Shown here: positions 12,501 to 24,970 of the stretch, one piece after another
Position numbering within the stretch: the first letter of the stretch is position 1
How the letters are laid out: each line of letters opens with the position of its first letter
NCBI RefSeq assembly: GCF_963678635.1
Contig: NC_087067.1
Coordinates: 57,762,388 to 57,826,387 of the forward strand
Reading direction: 5' to 3'
DNA from: Symsagittifera roscoffensis
Taxonomy: Eukaryota; Xenacoelomorpha; Acoela; Convolutidae
Length of the DNA stretch: 64,000 nucleotides
Notes under the pieces: generated by a model
The model's input: the letters and a program-made list of their open reading frames with translations, nothing else
Database searches by the model: none
What the model was told of the DNA's origin: nothing
Made by a program: the position numbers and the translations under genes

Positions 12501-15110
12501 GGTTTTTCTCGTTACAAGTTTTTCCATTTTTGATCAAAGTGACTGGTTGACATAGATTTTTTGATGTGCTCATTTTTGTTCTTTTATTCAATTCTACTAG
12601 TGTTGCGATTGTTGCACTAGCGATTTTGCGCTGGAGTGTTTTTTTCTCAATAAAGTTGTCACAAATTGGTAGTTTCCACTTGCTTTTGGTCTTGGCTACT
12701 GAATGTTTCTTCAGTTTTGACATCTTTGAAATACCCAGCGACGCTTTTTCCGAGTGTTAATGCGCTGTGGACGTGTCGACGGTTCCTGGGAGTACTAAGT
12801 TTTTAATTTTGCTATTTATGTTTCTGAAATATGTCTTTTTTTTGTGTTCATCTTTGATGCGATTTTTTTTGGTACAAATTTTTTCATTTTTGAGGACAGT
12901 GTGTGGCTAGTTAAGTCATCTTGATGTTTTCATTGTTGTTTCATTCGTCAAAGTTACTGGTTAGGCGATAGTTGCAGACGCGAATTTGCGCTGTGGTGAT
13001 TTTTTGTTCGAAAAAATTTTTCGTCACAGTACTGGCAGTTTTTCTTTCTTTTTGGTCTTGACTACCAGACATTATTTGAGTTTTCACAAACTTGAAAGGC
13101 AGTGGTGCCTTTTTGCGTTAGATGATGCCTTTATAACTTGTTAAGGGTACCTGGGAAAGCTTAATTATTGATTTCACTTTTTTTTTCCTGGAAACATGTC
13201 TTTTTATGTGTCTATCAGTAATGCGGTTTTTCTCGTTACAAGTTTTTCCATTTTTGATCAAAGTGACTGGTTGACATAGTTTTTTTGATGTGCTCATTTC
13301 TGTTCTTTTATTCAATTCTACTAGCGTTGCGATTGTTGCACTAGCGATTTTGCGCTGGAGTGTTTTTTTCTCAATAAAGTTGTCACAAATTGGTAGTTTC
13401 CACTTGCTTTTGGTCTTGGCTACTGAATGTTTCTTCAGTTTTGACATCTTTGAAATACCCAGCGACGCTTTTTGGGGTGTTAATGCGTTGTGGACGTGTC
13501 GACGGTTCCTGGGAAAACTAAGTTTTTAATTTTGCTTTTTTTGTTTCTGAAATATGTCTTTTTTGTGTTCATCTTTGATGCGATTTTTTGTGGTACAAAT
13601 TTTTTCGTTTTTGAGGACAGTGTGTGGCTAGTTAAGTCATCTTGATGTGTTCATTGTTGTTTCATTCGTCAAAGTTACTGGTTAGGCGATAGTTGCAGAA
13701 GCGAATTTGCGCTGTGGTGATTTTTTGTTCGAAAAAATTTTTCGTCACAGTACTGGCAGTTTTTCTTTCTTTTTGATCTTGACAACCAGACCTTATTTGA
13801 GTTTTCACAAATTTGAAAGGCAGTGGTGCCTTTTTGGGTTTGGTGATGCCTTTATAACTTGTTAAGGGTACCTGTGAAGGCTTAACTATTGTTTTCACTT
13901 TTTTTTTACTGGAATCATGTCTTTTTATGTGTCTATCAGTGATGCGGTTTTTCTCGTTACAAGTTTTTCCATTTTTGATCACAGTGACTGGTTGACAAAG
14001 TTTTTTTTATGTGCTCATTTTTGTTCATTTATTCAAATCTACTAGTTTTGCGATTGTTGCACTCGCGAATTCGCGCTGGAGTGTTTTTGTCTCAATAAAG
14101 TTGTCACAAATTGGTAGTTTCCACTTGCTTTTGGTCTTGGCTACTGAATGTTTCTTCAGTTTTGACATCTTTGAAATACCCAGCGACGCTTTTTCGGGGT
14201 GTTAATGCGTTGTGGCTATGCTGAAAGTTCCTGGGAGTTTTATGTTTTTGATTTTGGTGTTATTGTTTAAATATGTCTTTTTCTGTGTTCATCTGTTATG
14301 CGGTTTTTTGTGGTACAAGTTTTTTTCATTTTTGAGGACAGTATGTGGCTAGTTAAGTCATCTTGATGTGTTCATTATTGTTTCATTCGTCAAATCTACT
14401 AGGAAAGCGATAGTTGCAGAAGCGAATTTGCGCTGTGGTGAGTTTTTATTCAAAAAAAATATCGTCACATTACTGGCATTTTTTCTTTCTTTTTGGTCTT
14501 GACTACCAGACATTATTTGAGTTTTCACAAATTTGAAAGGCAGTGGTGCCTTTTTGGATTTGGTGATGCCTTTATAACTTGTTAAGGGTACCTGGGAAGG
14601 CCTAATTATTGATTTCACATTTTTTACTGGAATCATGTCTTTTTATGTGTCTATCAGTGATGCGGTTTTTCTCGTTACAAGTTTTTCCATTTTTGATAAC
14701 AGTGACTAGTTGACATAGTTTTTTCGATGTGCTCATTTTTGTTAATTTATTCAACTCTACTAGTGTTGCGATTGTTGCACTAGCGAATTCGCGCTGGAGT
14801 GTTATTTTCTCAATAAAGTTGTCACAAATTGGTAGTTTCCACTTGCTTCTGGTCTTGGCTACTGAATGTTTCTTCAGTTTTGACGTCTTTGAATTACCCA
14901 GCGACGCTTTTTCGGGGTGTTAATGCGTTTTCGCCATGCTGACGGTTCCTGGGAGTACTAAGTTTTTGATTTTGGTGTTAATGTTTCTGGAATATGTCTT
15001 TTTCTGTGTTCATCTTTTATGCGGTTTTTTGTGCTACAAATTTTTTCATTTTTGAGGACAGTGTGTGGCTAATTAAGTCATATTGATGTGTTCATTGTTG
15101 TTTCATTCGT
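9530..15110 (+). repeat. Multi-dimer tandem duplication, copy 2
   Basis: About 5.58 kb, matching 1590-6255 followed directly by 8422-9340 (4665 + 918 = 5583 bp). The short stretch 9341-9529 that joins the two copies resembles 2120-2290 (shared GACTTCCATACATTA and AAAGACAGTGG). Small private changes after duplication are visible, for example a loss of CTG at 14268 (TTGTTTAAATATG against TTGTTTCTGAAATATA) and TTTTTTTTATGTGC at 14001. Confidence 0.85.
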
Positions 15111-18100
15111 CAAACTTACTAGTTAGGCGGAGGCTGCAGAAGCGAATTTGCGCTGTGGGGATTTTTTGTTCGAAAAAAATGTCGTCACATTACTGGCAGT
15201 TTTTCTTTCTTTTGTGTCTTGACTACCAGACATTATTTAGTTTTCACAAATTTAAAAGGCAGTGGTGCCTTTTTGGGTTTGGTGATGCCTTTTTAATTTG
15301 TTAAGGGTACCTGGGAATGCTTAATTATTGACTTCACTTTTTTTTACTGGAATCATGTCTTTTTATGTGTCTATCAGTGATGCGGTTTTTCTCGTTACAA
15401 GTTTTTCCATTTTGATCACAGTGACTAGTTGACACAGTTTTTTTGATGTGCTCATTTTTGTTCATTTATTCAATTCTACTAGTGTTGCGATTGTTGCACT
15501 AGCGAATTCGCGCTGGAATATTTTTTTTCTCAATAAAGTTGTCACAAGTTGGTAGTTTCCACTTGCTTTTGGTCTCGGCTACTGAATGTTTCTTCAGTTT
15601 TGAGATCTTTTAAATACCCAGCGACGCTTTTTCGGGGTGTTAATGCGTTGTGGCCATGCTGACGGTTCCTGGGAGTACTAAGTTTTTGATTTTGGTGTTA
15701 ATGTTTCTGAAATATGTCTTTTTCTGTGTTCATCTTTTATGCGGTTTTTTGTGGTACAAGTTTTTCATTTTTGAGGACAGTGTGTGGCTAGTTAAGTCAT
15801 CTTGATGTGTTCATTATTGTTTCATTCGTCAAATCTACTAGGAAAGCGATAGTTGCAGAAGCGAATTTGCGCTGTGCTGATTTTTTGTTCGAAAAAAATT
15901 GTCGTCACAGTACTGGCAGTTTTTCTTTCTTTTTGGTCTTGACTACCAGACATTATTTGAGTTTTCACAAGTTTGAAAGGCAGTGGTGCCTTTTTGGGTT
16001 TGGTGATGCCTTTGTAACTTGTTAAGGGTACCTGGGAAGGCTTAATTATTGATTTCACTTTTTTTTTACTGGAATCATGTCTTTTTATGTGTCTATCAGT
16101 GATGCGGTTTTTCTCGTTACAAGTTTTCTATTTTTGATCACCGTGACCAGTTGACATAGTTTTTTTGATGTGCTCAATTTTATTAATTTTTTCAGTTCTA
16201 CTAGTGTTGCGATTGTTGCACTAGCGAATTCGCGCTGGAGTGTTTTTTCTCATCAAAGTTGTCACAAATTGGTAGTTTCCACTTGCTTTTGGTCTTGGCT
16301 ACTGAATGTTTCTTCAGTTTTGACATCTTTGAATTACCCAGCGGCGCTTTTTCGGGGTGTTAATGCGTTGTCGCCATGCTGACGGTTCCTGGGAGTACTA
16401 ATTTTTTGATTTTAGTGTTAATGTTTCTGAAATATGTCTTTTTCTGTGTTCATCTTTTATGCGGTTTTTTGTGGTACAAGTTTTTTCATTTTTGTTGACA
16501 GTGTGTGGCTAGTTAAGTCATCTTGATGTGTTCATTGTTGTTTCATTCGTCAAATTTACTAGTTAGGCGGTAGTTCCAGAAGCGAATTTGCGCTGTGGTG
16601 ATTTTTTGTTCGAAAAAAATGTCGTCACATTACTGGCAGTTTTTCTTTCTTTTTGGTCTTGACTACCAGACATTATTTGAGTTTTCACAAAATTGAAAGG
16701 CAGTGGTGCCTTTTTGGGTTTGGTGATGCCTTTATAACTTATTAAGGGTACCTGGGAAGGCTTAATTATTGATTTCACTTTTTTTTACTGGAATCATGTC
16801 TTTTTATGTGTCTATCAGTCATGCTGTTTTTCTCGTTACAAGTTTTTCCATTTTTGATCACAGTGACTGGTTGACATAGTTTTTTTGATGTGCTCATTTT
16901 TGTTCATTTATTCAATTCTACTAGTGTTGCGATTGTTGCACTAGCGAATTCGCGCTGGAGTGTTTTTGTGTCAATAAAGTTGTCACAAATTGGTAGTTTC
17001 CACTTGCTTTTGTTCTTGGCTACTGAATGTTTCTTCAGTTTTGACATCTTTGAAATACCCAGCGACGCTTTTTCGGGGTGTTAATGCGTTGTGGACATGC
17101 TGACGGTTCCTGGGAGTACTAAGTTTTTTTTTGCTATTTATGTTTCTGAAAAATGTCTTTTTTTGTGTTCATCTTTGATGCGATTTTTTTGTGGTACAAA
17201 TTTTTTTCATTTTTGAGGACAGTGTGTGGCTAGTTAAGTCATCTTGATGTGTTCATTGTTGTTTCATTCGTCAAATTTACTGGTTAGGCGATAGTTGCAG
17301 GAGCGAATTTGCAATCTTTGAGGACAGTGTGTGGCCCCTCAAGTCATCTTGATGTGTTCATTGTTGTTTCATTCGTCAAATCTACTGGATAGGCGATAGT
17401 TGCAGAAGCGAATTTGCGCTGTGGTGATTTTTTGTTCGAAAAAAATTGTCGTCACAGTACTGGCAGTTTTTCTTTCTTTTTGGTCTTGACTAGTGATGCC
17501 TTTTTGGGTTTAGTGATGCCTTTATAACTCTTAAGGGTACCTGGGAAGGCTTAATTATTTTTTTCCCTGGAATCATGTCTTTTTATGTGTCTATCAGTGA
17601 TGCGGTTTTTCTCGTTACAAGTTTTTCCATTTTTGATCACAGTGACTGGTTGACATAGTTTTTTGATGTGCTCATTTTTGTTCATTTATTCAAATCTACT
17701 AGTGTTGCGATTGTTGCACTCGTGAATTCGCGCTGGAGTGTTTTTGTCTCAATAAAGTTGTCACAAATTGGTAGTTCCCACTTGCTTTTGGTCTTGGCTA
17801 CTGAATGTTTCTTCAGTTTTGACATCTTTGAAATACCCAGCGACGCTTTTTTGGGGTGTTAATGCGTTGTGGCCATGCTGATGGTTCTTGGGAGTACTAA
17901 TTTTTTGATTTTGGCGTTAAAGTTTCTAAAATATGTCTTTTTCTGTGTTCATCTTTCAAGCGGTTTTTTGTGGTACAAACTTTTTCGTTTTTGAGGACAG
18001 TGTGTGGCTAGTTAAGTCATCTTGATGTGTTCATTTATGTTTCATTCGTCAAATTTACTGGTTAGGCGATAGTTGCAGAAGCGAATTTGCGCTGTGTTGA

Positions 18101-18386
18101 TTTTCTGTTCGAAAAAATTTCTCGTCACAGTACTGGCAGTTTTTCTTTCTTTATGGTCTTGACTACCAGACACTATTTGAATTTTCACAAATTTGAAAGA
18201 CAGTGGTGCCCTTTTGGGTTTGGTGATGCCTTTATAGCTTGTTAAGGGTACCTGGGAAGGCTTAGTTATTGATTTCACTTTTTTTTCTGGAATCATGTCT
18301 TTTTTATGTGTCTATCAGTGATGCGGTTTTTCTCGTTACAAGTTTTTCCATTTTTGATCACAGTGACTGGTTGACATAGTTTGTTT
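15110..18386 (+). repeat. Satellite A units of mixed type, including one rearranged dimer
   Basis: Dimers here have lost the SalI segment and read GCCATGCTGACGG instead of GACGTGTCGACGG, the form that dominates the rest of the window. The A2 A-tract also switches to CGAAAAAAATGTCG or CGAAAAAAATTGTCG. Units are more diverged from each other than inside the duplicated blocks on either side. One dimer (16887-17664) is 778 bp because of a rearrangement described separately. Confidence 0.8.
17301..17520 (+). repeat. Rearranged A2 monomer (partial duplication plus deletion)
   Basis: A2 runs to GCGAATTTGC at about 17312, then jumps back to the end of A1 (TTTGAGGACAGTGTGTGG) and starts A2 again at about 17350. 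This duplicates roughly 100 bp, with CCCCTC where A1 normally has CTAGTTA. Further on, TTGACTA joins directly to GTGATGCC near 17492, deleting about 45 bp that normally hold the CCAGACATTA...GGCAGTG segment. The net effect is +56 bp. It is the only dimer of its kind in the window. Confidence 0.9.
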
Positions 18387-21360
18387 GATGTGCGTATTTT
18401 GTTCAATTATTCAATTCTACTAGTGTTGCGATTGTTGCACTAGCGAATTCGCGCTGGAGTGTTTTTTTCTCAATAAAGTTGTCACAAATTGGTAGTTTCC
18501 ATTTGCTTTTGGTCTTGGCTACTGAATGTTTCTCAGTTTTGACATCTTTGAAATACCCTGCGACGCTTTTTTGGGATGTTAATGCGTTTGGCCATGCTGA
18601 CGGTTCCTAGGAGTACTAAGTTTTTGATTTTGGTGTTAATGTTTCTGAAATATGTCTTTTTCTGTGTTCATCTCTTATGCGGTTTTTTGTGGTACAAATT
18701 TTTTCATTTTTGAGGACAGTGTGTGGCTAGTTGAGTCATCTTGATGTGTTCATTATTGTTTCATTCGTCAAATCTACTAGGAAATGGATAGTTGCAGAAG
18801 AGAGTTTGCGCTGTGGTGATTTTTTGTTCGAAAAAAATGTCGTCACATTACTGGCAGTTTTTCTTTCTTTTTGATCTTGACTACCAGACATTATTTGAGT
18901 TTTTAAATTTGAAAGGCAGTGGTGCCTTTTTGGGTTTAGTGATGCCTTTATAACTTGTTAAGGGTACCTGGGAAGGCTTAATTATTGATTTCACTTTTTT
19001 TTCCTGGAATTATGTCTTTTTATGTGTCTATCAGTGATGCGGTTTTTCTCGTTACAAGTTTTTCCTTTTTTGATCACAGTGACTGGTTGACATAGTTTTT
19101 TTGATGTGCTAATTTTGTTTATTTATTCAAATCTGCTATGTTGCGATTGTTGCACTCGCGAATTCGCGCTGGAGTGTTTTTGTCTCAATAAAGTTGTCAC
19201 AAATTGGTAGTTTCCACTGCTTTTGGTCTTGGCTACTGATTGATTCTTCAGTTTTGACATGTTTGAAATACCCAGCGACGCTTTTTCGGAGTGTTAGTGC
19301 GTTGTGGCTATGCTGACTGTTCCTGGGAGTACTAAGTGTTTGATTTTGGTGTTAATTTTTCTGAAATATGTCTTTTTCTGTGTTAATCTTTTATGCGGTT
19401 TTTTGTGGTACAAGTTTTTTTTCATTTTTGAGGACAGTTTGTGGCTAGTTAAGTCAAGTTGATGTGTTCATTATTGTTTCATTCGTCGAATCTACTAGGA
19501 AAGCGATAGTTCCATAAGCGAATTTGCGCTGTTGTGATTTTTTGTTTGAAAAAAATGTCGTCACATTACTGGCAGTTTTTTTTTCTTTTTGGTCTTGACT
19601 ACCAGACATTATTTGAGTTTTCAAATTTGAAAGGCAGTGGTGCCTTTTTGGGTTTAGTGATGCCTTTATAACTTGTTAAGGGTACCTGGGAAGGCTTAAT
19701 TATTGATTTCACTTTTTTTTCCTGGAACCATGTCTTTTTATGTGTCTATCAGTGATGCGGTTTTTCTCGTTACAAGTTTTTCCATTTTTGATCACAGTGA
19801 CTGGTTGACATAGTTTTTTTGATGTGCTAATTTTGTTTGTTTATTCAAATCTGCTAGTGTTGCGATTGTTGCACTCGCGAATTCGCGCTGGAGTGTTTTT
19901 GTCTCAATAAAGTTGTCACAAATTGGTAGTTTCCACTTGCTTTTGTTCTTGGCTACTGAATGTTTCTTCAGTTTTGACATGTTTGAAATACCCAGCGACG
20001 CTTTTTCGGGGTGTTAATGCGTTGTGGACATGCTGACGGTTCCTGGGAGTACTGAGTTTTTGATTTTGGTGTTAATTTTTTTGAAAGATATCTTTTTCTG
20101 TGTTCATCTTTTATGCGGTTTTTTGTGGTACAAGTTTTTTTCATTTTTGAGGACAGTTTGTGGCTAGTTAAGACATCTTAATGTGTTCATTATTGTTTCA
20201 TTCGTCGAATCTAGTAGGAAAGCGATAGTTCCAGAAGCGAATTTGCGCTGTTGTGATTTTTTGTTCGAAAAAAATGTCGTCACATTACTGGCAGTTTTTC
20301 TTTCTTTTTGGTCTTGACTACCAGACATTATTTGAGTTTTCAAATTTGAAAGGCAGTGGTGCCTTTTTGGGTTTAGTGATGCCTTTATAACTTGTTAAGG
20401 GTACCTGGGAAGGCTTAATTATTGATTTGACTTTTTTTTTCCTGGAATTATGTCTTTTTATGTGTCTATCAGTGATGCGGTTTTTCTCGTTACAAGTTTT
20501 TCCTTTTTTGATCACAGTGACTGGTTGACATAGTTTTTTTGATGTGCTAATTGAGTTTATTTATTCAAATCTGCTAGTGTTGCGATTGTTGCACTCGCGA
20601 ATTCGCGCTGGAGTGTTTTTGTCTCAATAAAGTTGTCACAAATTGGTAGTTTCCACTGCTTTTGGTCTTGGCTACTGAATGTTTCTTCTGTTTTGACATG
20701 TTTGAAATACCCAGCGACTCTTTTTCGGAGTGTTAGTGCGTTGTGGCTATGCTGACTGTTCCTGGGAGTACTAAGTTTTTGATTTTGGTGTTAATTTTTC
20801 TGAAATATGTCTTTTTCTGTGTTCATCTTTTATGCGGTTTTTTGTGGTAAAAGTTTTTTTCATTTTTGAGGACAGTTTGTGGCTAGTTAAGACATCTTAA
20901 TGTGTTCATTATTGTTTCATTCGTCGAATCTACTAGGAAAGCGATAGTTCCAGAAGCGAATTTGCGCTGTTGTGATTTTTTGTTCGAAAAAAATGTCGTC
21001 ACATTACTGGCAGTTTTTCTTTCTTTTTGGTCTTGACTACCAGACATTATTTGAGATTTCAAATTTGAAAGGCAGTGGTGCCTTTTTGGGTTTAGTGATG
21101 CCTTTATAACTTGTTAAGGGTACCTGGGAAGGCTTAATTATTGATTTGACTTTTTTTTCCTGGAATTATGTCTTTTTATGTGTCTATCAGTGATGCGGTT
21201 TTTCTCGTTACAAGTTTTTCCTTTTTTGATCACAGTGATTGGTTGACATAGCTTTTTTGATGTGCTAATTGTGTTTATTTATTCAAATCTGCTAGTGTTG
21301 CGATTGTTGCACTCGCGAATTCGCGCTGGAGTGTTTTTGTCTCAAAAAAGTTGTCACAAA
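18387..21360 (+). repeat. Short-unit satellite A subfamily (717-720 bp)
   Basis: Consecutive dimers from 19103 to 22694 share TGCTAATTTTG or TGCTAATT(G)TG at the A1 start, TCAAATCTGCTA, GTTTTGACATGTTTGAAAT, GCTATGCTGACTG and TTTTCAAATTTGAAAGG (loss of CACA in A2). Spacing falls to 717-720. Alternate units share further variants (CCTTTTTTGATC near 19063, 20510 and 21230), which suggests amplification in blocks of one or two dimers. Confidence 0.85.
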
Positions 21361-24300
21361 TTGGTAGTTTCCACTGCTTTTGGTCTTGGCTACTGAATGT
21401 TTCTTCAGTTTTGACATGTTTGAAATACCCAGCGACGCTTTTTCGGAGTGTTAGTGCGTTGTGGCTATGCTGACTGTTCCTGGGAGTACTAAGTTTTTGA
21501 TTTTGGTGTTAATTTTTCTGAAATATGTCTTTTTCTGTGTTAATCTTTTATGCGGTTTTTTGTGGTACAAGTTTTTTCATTTTTGAGGACAGTTTGTGGC
21601 TAGTTAAGTCATGTTGATGTGTTCATTATTGTTTCATTCGTCGAAACTACTAGAAAAGCGATAGTTCCAGAAGCGAATTTGCGCTGTTGTGATTTTTTGT
21701 TTGAAAAAAATGTCGTCACATTACTGGCAGTTTTTTTTTCTTTTTGGTCTTGACTACCAGACATTATTTGAGTTTTCAAATTTGAAAGGCAGTGGTGCCT
21801 TTTTGGGTTTAGTGATGCCTTTATAACTTGTTAAGGGTACCTGGGAAGGCTTAATTATTGATTTCACTTTTTTTTCCTGGAATCATGTCTTTTTATGTGT
21901 CTATCAGTGATGCGGTTTTTCTCGTTACAAGTTTTTCCATTTTTGATCACAGTGACTGGTTGACATAGTTTTTTTGATGTGCTAATTTTGTTTATTTATT
22001 CAAATTTGCTAGTGTTGCGATTGTTGCACTCGCGAATTCGCGTTGGAGTGTTTGTGTCTCAATAAAGTTGTCACAAGTTGGTAGTTTCCACTGCTTTTGG
22101 TCTTGGCTACTGAATGTTTCTTCAGTTTTGACATGTTTGAAATACCCAGCGACGCTTTTTCGGAAAGTTAGTGCGTTGTGGCTATGCTGACTGCTCCTGG
22201 GAGTACTAAGTTTTTGATTTTGGTGTTAATTTTTTTGAAATATGTCTTTTTCTGTGTTCATCTTTTATGCGGTTTTTTGTGGTACAAGTTTTTTCATTTT
22301 TGAGGACAGTTTGTGGCTAGTTAAGACATCTTAATGTGTTCTTTATTGTTTCATTCGTCGAATCTAGTAGGAAAGCGATAGTTCCAGAAGCGAATTTGCG
22401 CAGTTGTGATTTTTTGTTCGAAAAAATGTCGTCACATTACTGGCAGTTTTTCTTTCTTTTTGGTCTTGACTACCAGATATTATTTGAGTTTTCACAAATT
22501 TGAAAGGCAATGGTGCCTTTTTGGGTTTGGTGATGCCTCTATGACTTGTTAAGGGTACCTGGGAAGGCTTAATTATTGATTTCACTTTTTAAAACTGGAA
22601 TCATGTCTTTTTATGTGTCTATCAATGATGCGGTTTTTCTCGTTACAAGTTTTTCCATTTTTGATCACAGTGACTGGTTGACATTGTTTTTTTGATGTGC
22701 TCATTTTTGTTCATTTATTCAATTCTAATAGTGTTGCGAATGTTGCACTAGCGAATTCGCGCTGGAGTGTTTTTTTCTCAATAAAGTTGTCACAAATTGG
22801 TAGTTTCCACTAGCTTTTGGTCTTGGCTACTGAATGTTTCTTCAGTTTTGACATCTTTGAAATACCCAGCGACGCTTTTTCGGGGAGTTAATGCGTTGTG
22901 GACATGCTGATGGTTCCTGGGAGAACTAAGTTTTTGATTTTGTTGTTAATGTTTCTGAAAAATGTCTTTTTCTGCGTTCATCTTTTATGCGGTTTTTTGT
23001 GGTACAAGTTTTTTCATTTTTGAGGACAGTGTGTGGCTAGTTAAGTCATCTTGATGTGTTCATTGTTGTTTCATTCGTCAAATTCACTGGTTAGGCGGTA
23101 GTTGCAGAAGCGAATTTGCGCTGTGGTGATTTTTTGTTCGAAAAAAATGTCGTCACATTACTGGCAGTTTTTCTTTCTTTTTGGTCTTGACTACCAGACA
23201 TTATTTGAGTTTTCACAAATTTGAAAGGCAGTGGTGCCTTTTTGGGTTTGGTAATGCCTTTATAACTTGTTGAGGGTACCTGGGGAGGCTTAATTACTGA
23301 TTTCACTTTTTTTTACTGGAATCATGTAATTTTTTGTGTCTATCAGTGATGCGGTTTTTCTCGTTACAAGTTTTTCCATTTTTGATCACAGTGACTGGTT
23401 GACATAGTTTTTTTGATGTGCTCAATTTTGTTCATTTATTCAATTCTACTAGTCTTGCGATTGTTGCACTAGCGAATTTGCGCCGGAGTGTTTTTGTCTC
23501 AATAAAGTTGTCACAAATTGGTAGTTTCCACTTGCTTTTGGTCTTGGCTACTGATTGTTTCTTCAGTTTTGACATCTTTGAAATACCCAGCGACGCTTTT
23601 TCGGGGTGTTAATGCGTTGTGGACATGCTGGTGGTTCCTTGGAGTATTAAGTTTTTATTTTTGCTATTTATTTTGCTGAAATATGTCTTTTTTTGTGTTC
23701 ATCTTTGATGCGATTTTTTGTGGTACAAATTTTTTTCATTTTTGAGGACAGTGTGTGGCTAGTTAAGTCATCTTGATGTGTTCATTGTTGTTTCATTCGT
23801 CAAATTTACTAGTTAGGCGATAGTTGCAGAAGCGAATTTGCGCTGTGGTGATTTTTTGTTCGAAAAAAATTGTCGTCATAGTACTGGCAGTTTTTCCTTC
23901 TTTTTGGTATTGACCACCAGACATTATTTGAGTTTTCACAAATTTGAAAGGCTGTGGCGCCTTTTTGGGTTTGGTGATGCCTTTACAACTTGTTAAGCGT
24001 ACCTGGGAAGGCTTAATTATTGATTTCATTTTTTTCCCTGGAATCATGTCTTTTTATGTGTCTATCAGTGATGCGGTTTTTCTCGTTACAAGTTTTTCCA
24101 TTTTTGATCACAGTGACTGGTTGACATAGTTTTTTTGATGTGCTCATTTTTGTTCATTGATTCAAATCTACTAGTGTTGCGATTGTTGCACTCGCGAATT
24201 CGCGCTGGAGTGTTTTTGTCTCAATTAAGTTGTCACAAATTGGTAGTTTCCACTTGCTTTTGGTCTTGGCTACTGAATGTTTCTTCAGTTTTGACATCTT

Positions 24301-24970
24301 TGAAATACCCAGCGACGCTTTTTCGGGTTGTTAATGCGTTGTGGTCATGCTGACGGTTCCTGGGAGTACTAGGTTTTTGATTTTGGTGTTAATTTTTCTG
24401 AAATATTTCTTTTTATGTGTTCATCTTTTATGCGGTCTTTTGTGGTACAAGTTTTTTCATTTTTGAGGACAGTGTGTGGCTAGTTAAGTCATCTTGATGT
24501 GTTCATTATTGTTTCATTCGTCGAAACTACTAGAAAAGCGATAGTTCCAGAAGCGAATTTGCGCTGTTGTGATTATTTGTTCGAAAAAAATGTCACATTA
24601 CTGGCAGTTTTTCTTTCTTTTTGGTCTTGACTACCAGACATTATTTGAGGTTTCACAAATTTGAAAGGCAGTGGTGCTTTTTTGGGTTTGGTGATGCCTT
24701 TATCATCTGTTAAGGGTACCTGGGAAGGCCTAATTATTGATTTCACTTTTTTTACTGGAATCATGTCTTTTTATGTGTCTATCAGTGATGCGGTTTTTCT
24801 CGTTACAAGTTTTTCCATTTTTGATCACAGTGACTGGTTGACATAGTTTTTTTTGATGTGCTCATTTTTGATCATTTATTCAATTCTACTAGTGTTGCGA
24901 TTGTTGCACTAGCGAATTTGCGCCGGAGTGTTTTTTTCTCAATAAAGTTGTCACAAATTGGTAGTTTCCA
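21360..24970 (+). repeat. Five-dimer tandem duplication, copy 1
   Basis: About 3.6 kb that recurs immediately downstream. Private markers are GCGCAGTTGTGATT at 22396 (again at 25994), TTTTTAAAACTGG-type A2 ends at 22584 (26184), the GTAATTTTTTGTGTC variant at 23327 (26923 and 27644), GGCTGTGGCGCC at 23949 (28266) and TTCATTGATTCAAATC at 24154 (28471). Offsets are about 3597 bp up to 23415 and 4317 bp after it. Confidence 0.88.
24193..24204. other. Representative CGCGAATTCGCG palindrome in A1
   Basis: A perfect 12-bp palindrome containing EcoRI (GAATTC), in the CTCGCGAATTCGCGCTGG context of A1. It is present in most right-block A1 copies (for example 50381-50392) and in many left-block copies. 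The other A1 type, CTAGCGAATTCGCGCTGG, keeps a 10-bp palindrome. Some copies have lost it (GCGATTTTGCG near 4676, 6841 and 12621; GCGAATTTGCGCC near 23479, 24914 and 29230; GCGACTTCGCG near 32833). The A2 counterpart is GCGAATTTGCGC without the site. Confidence 0.9.
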
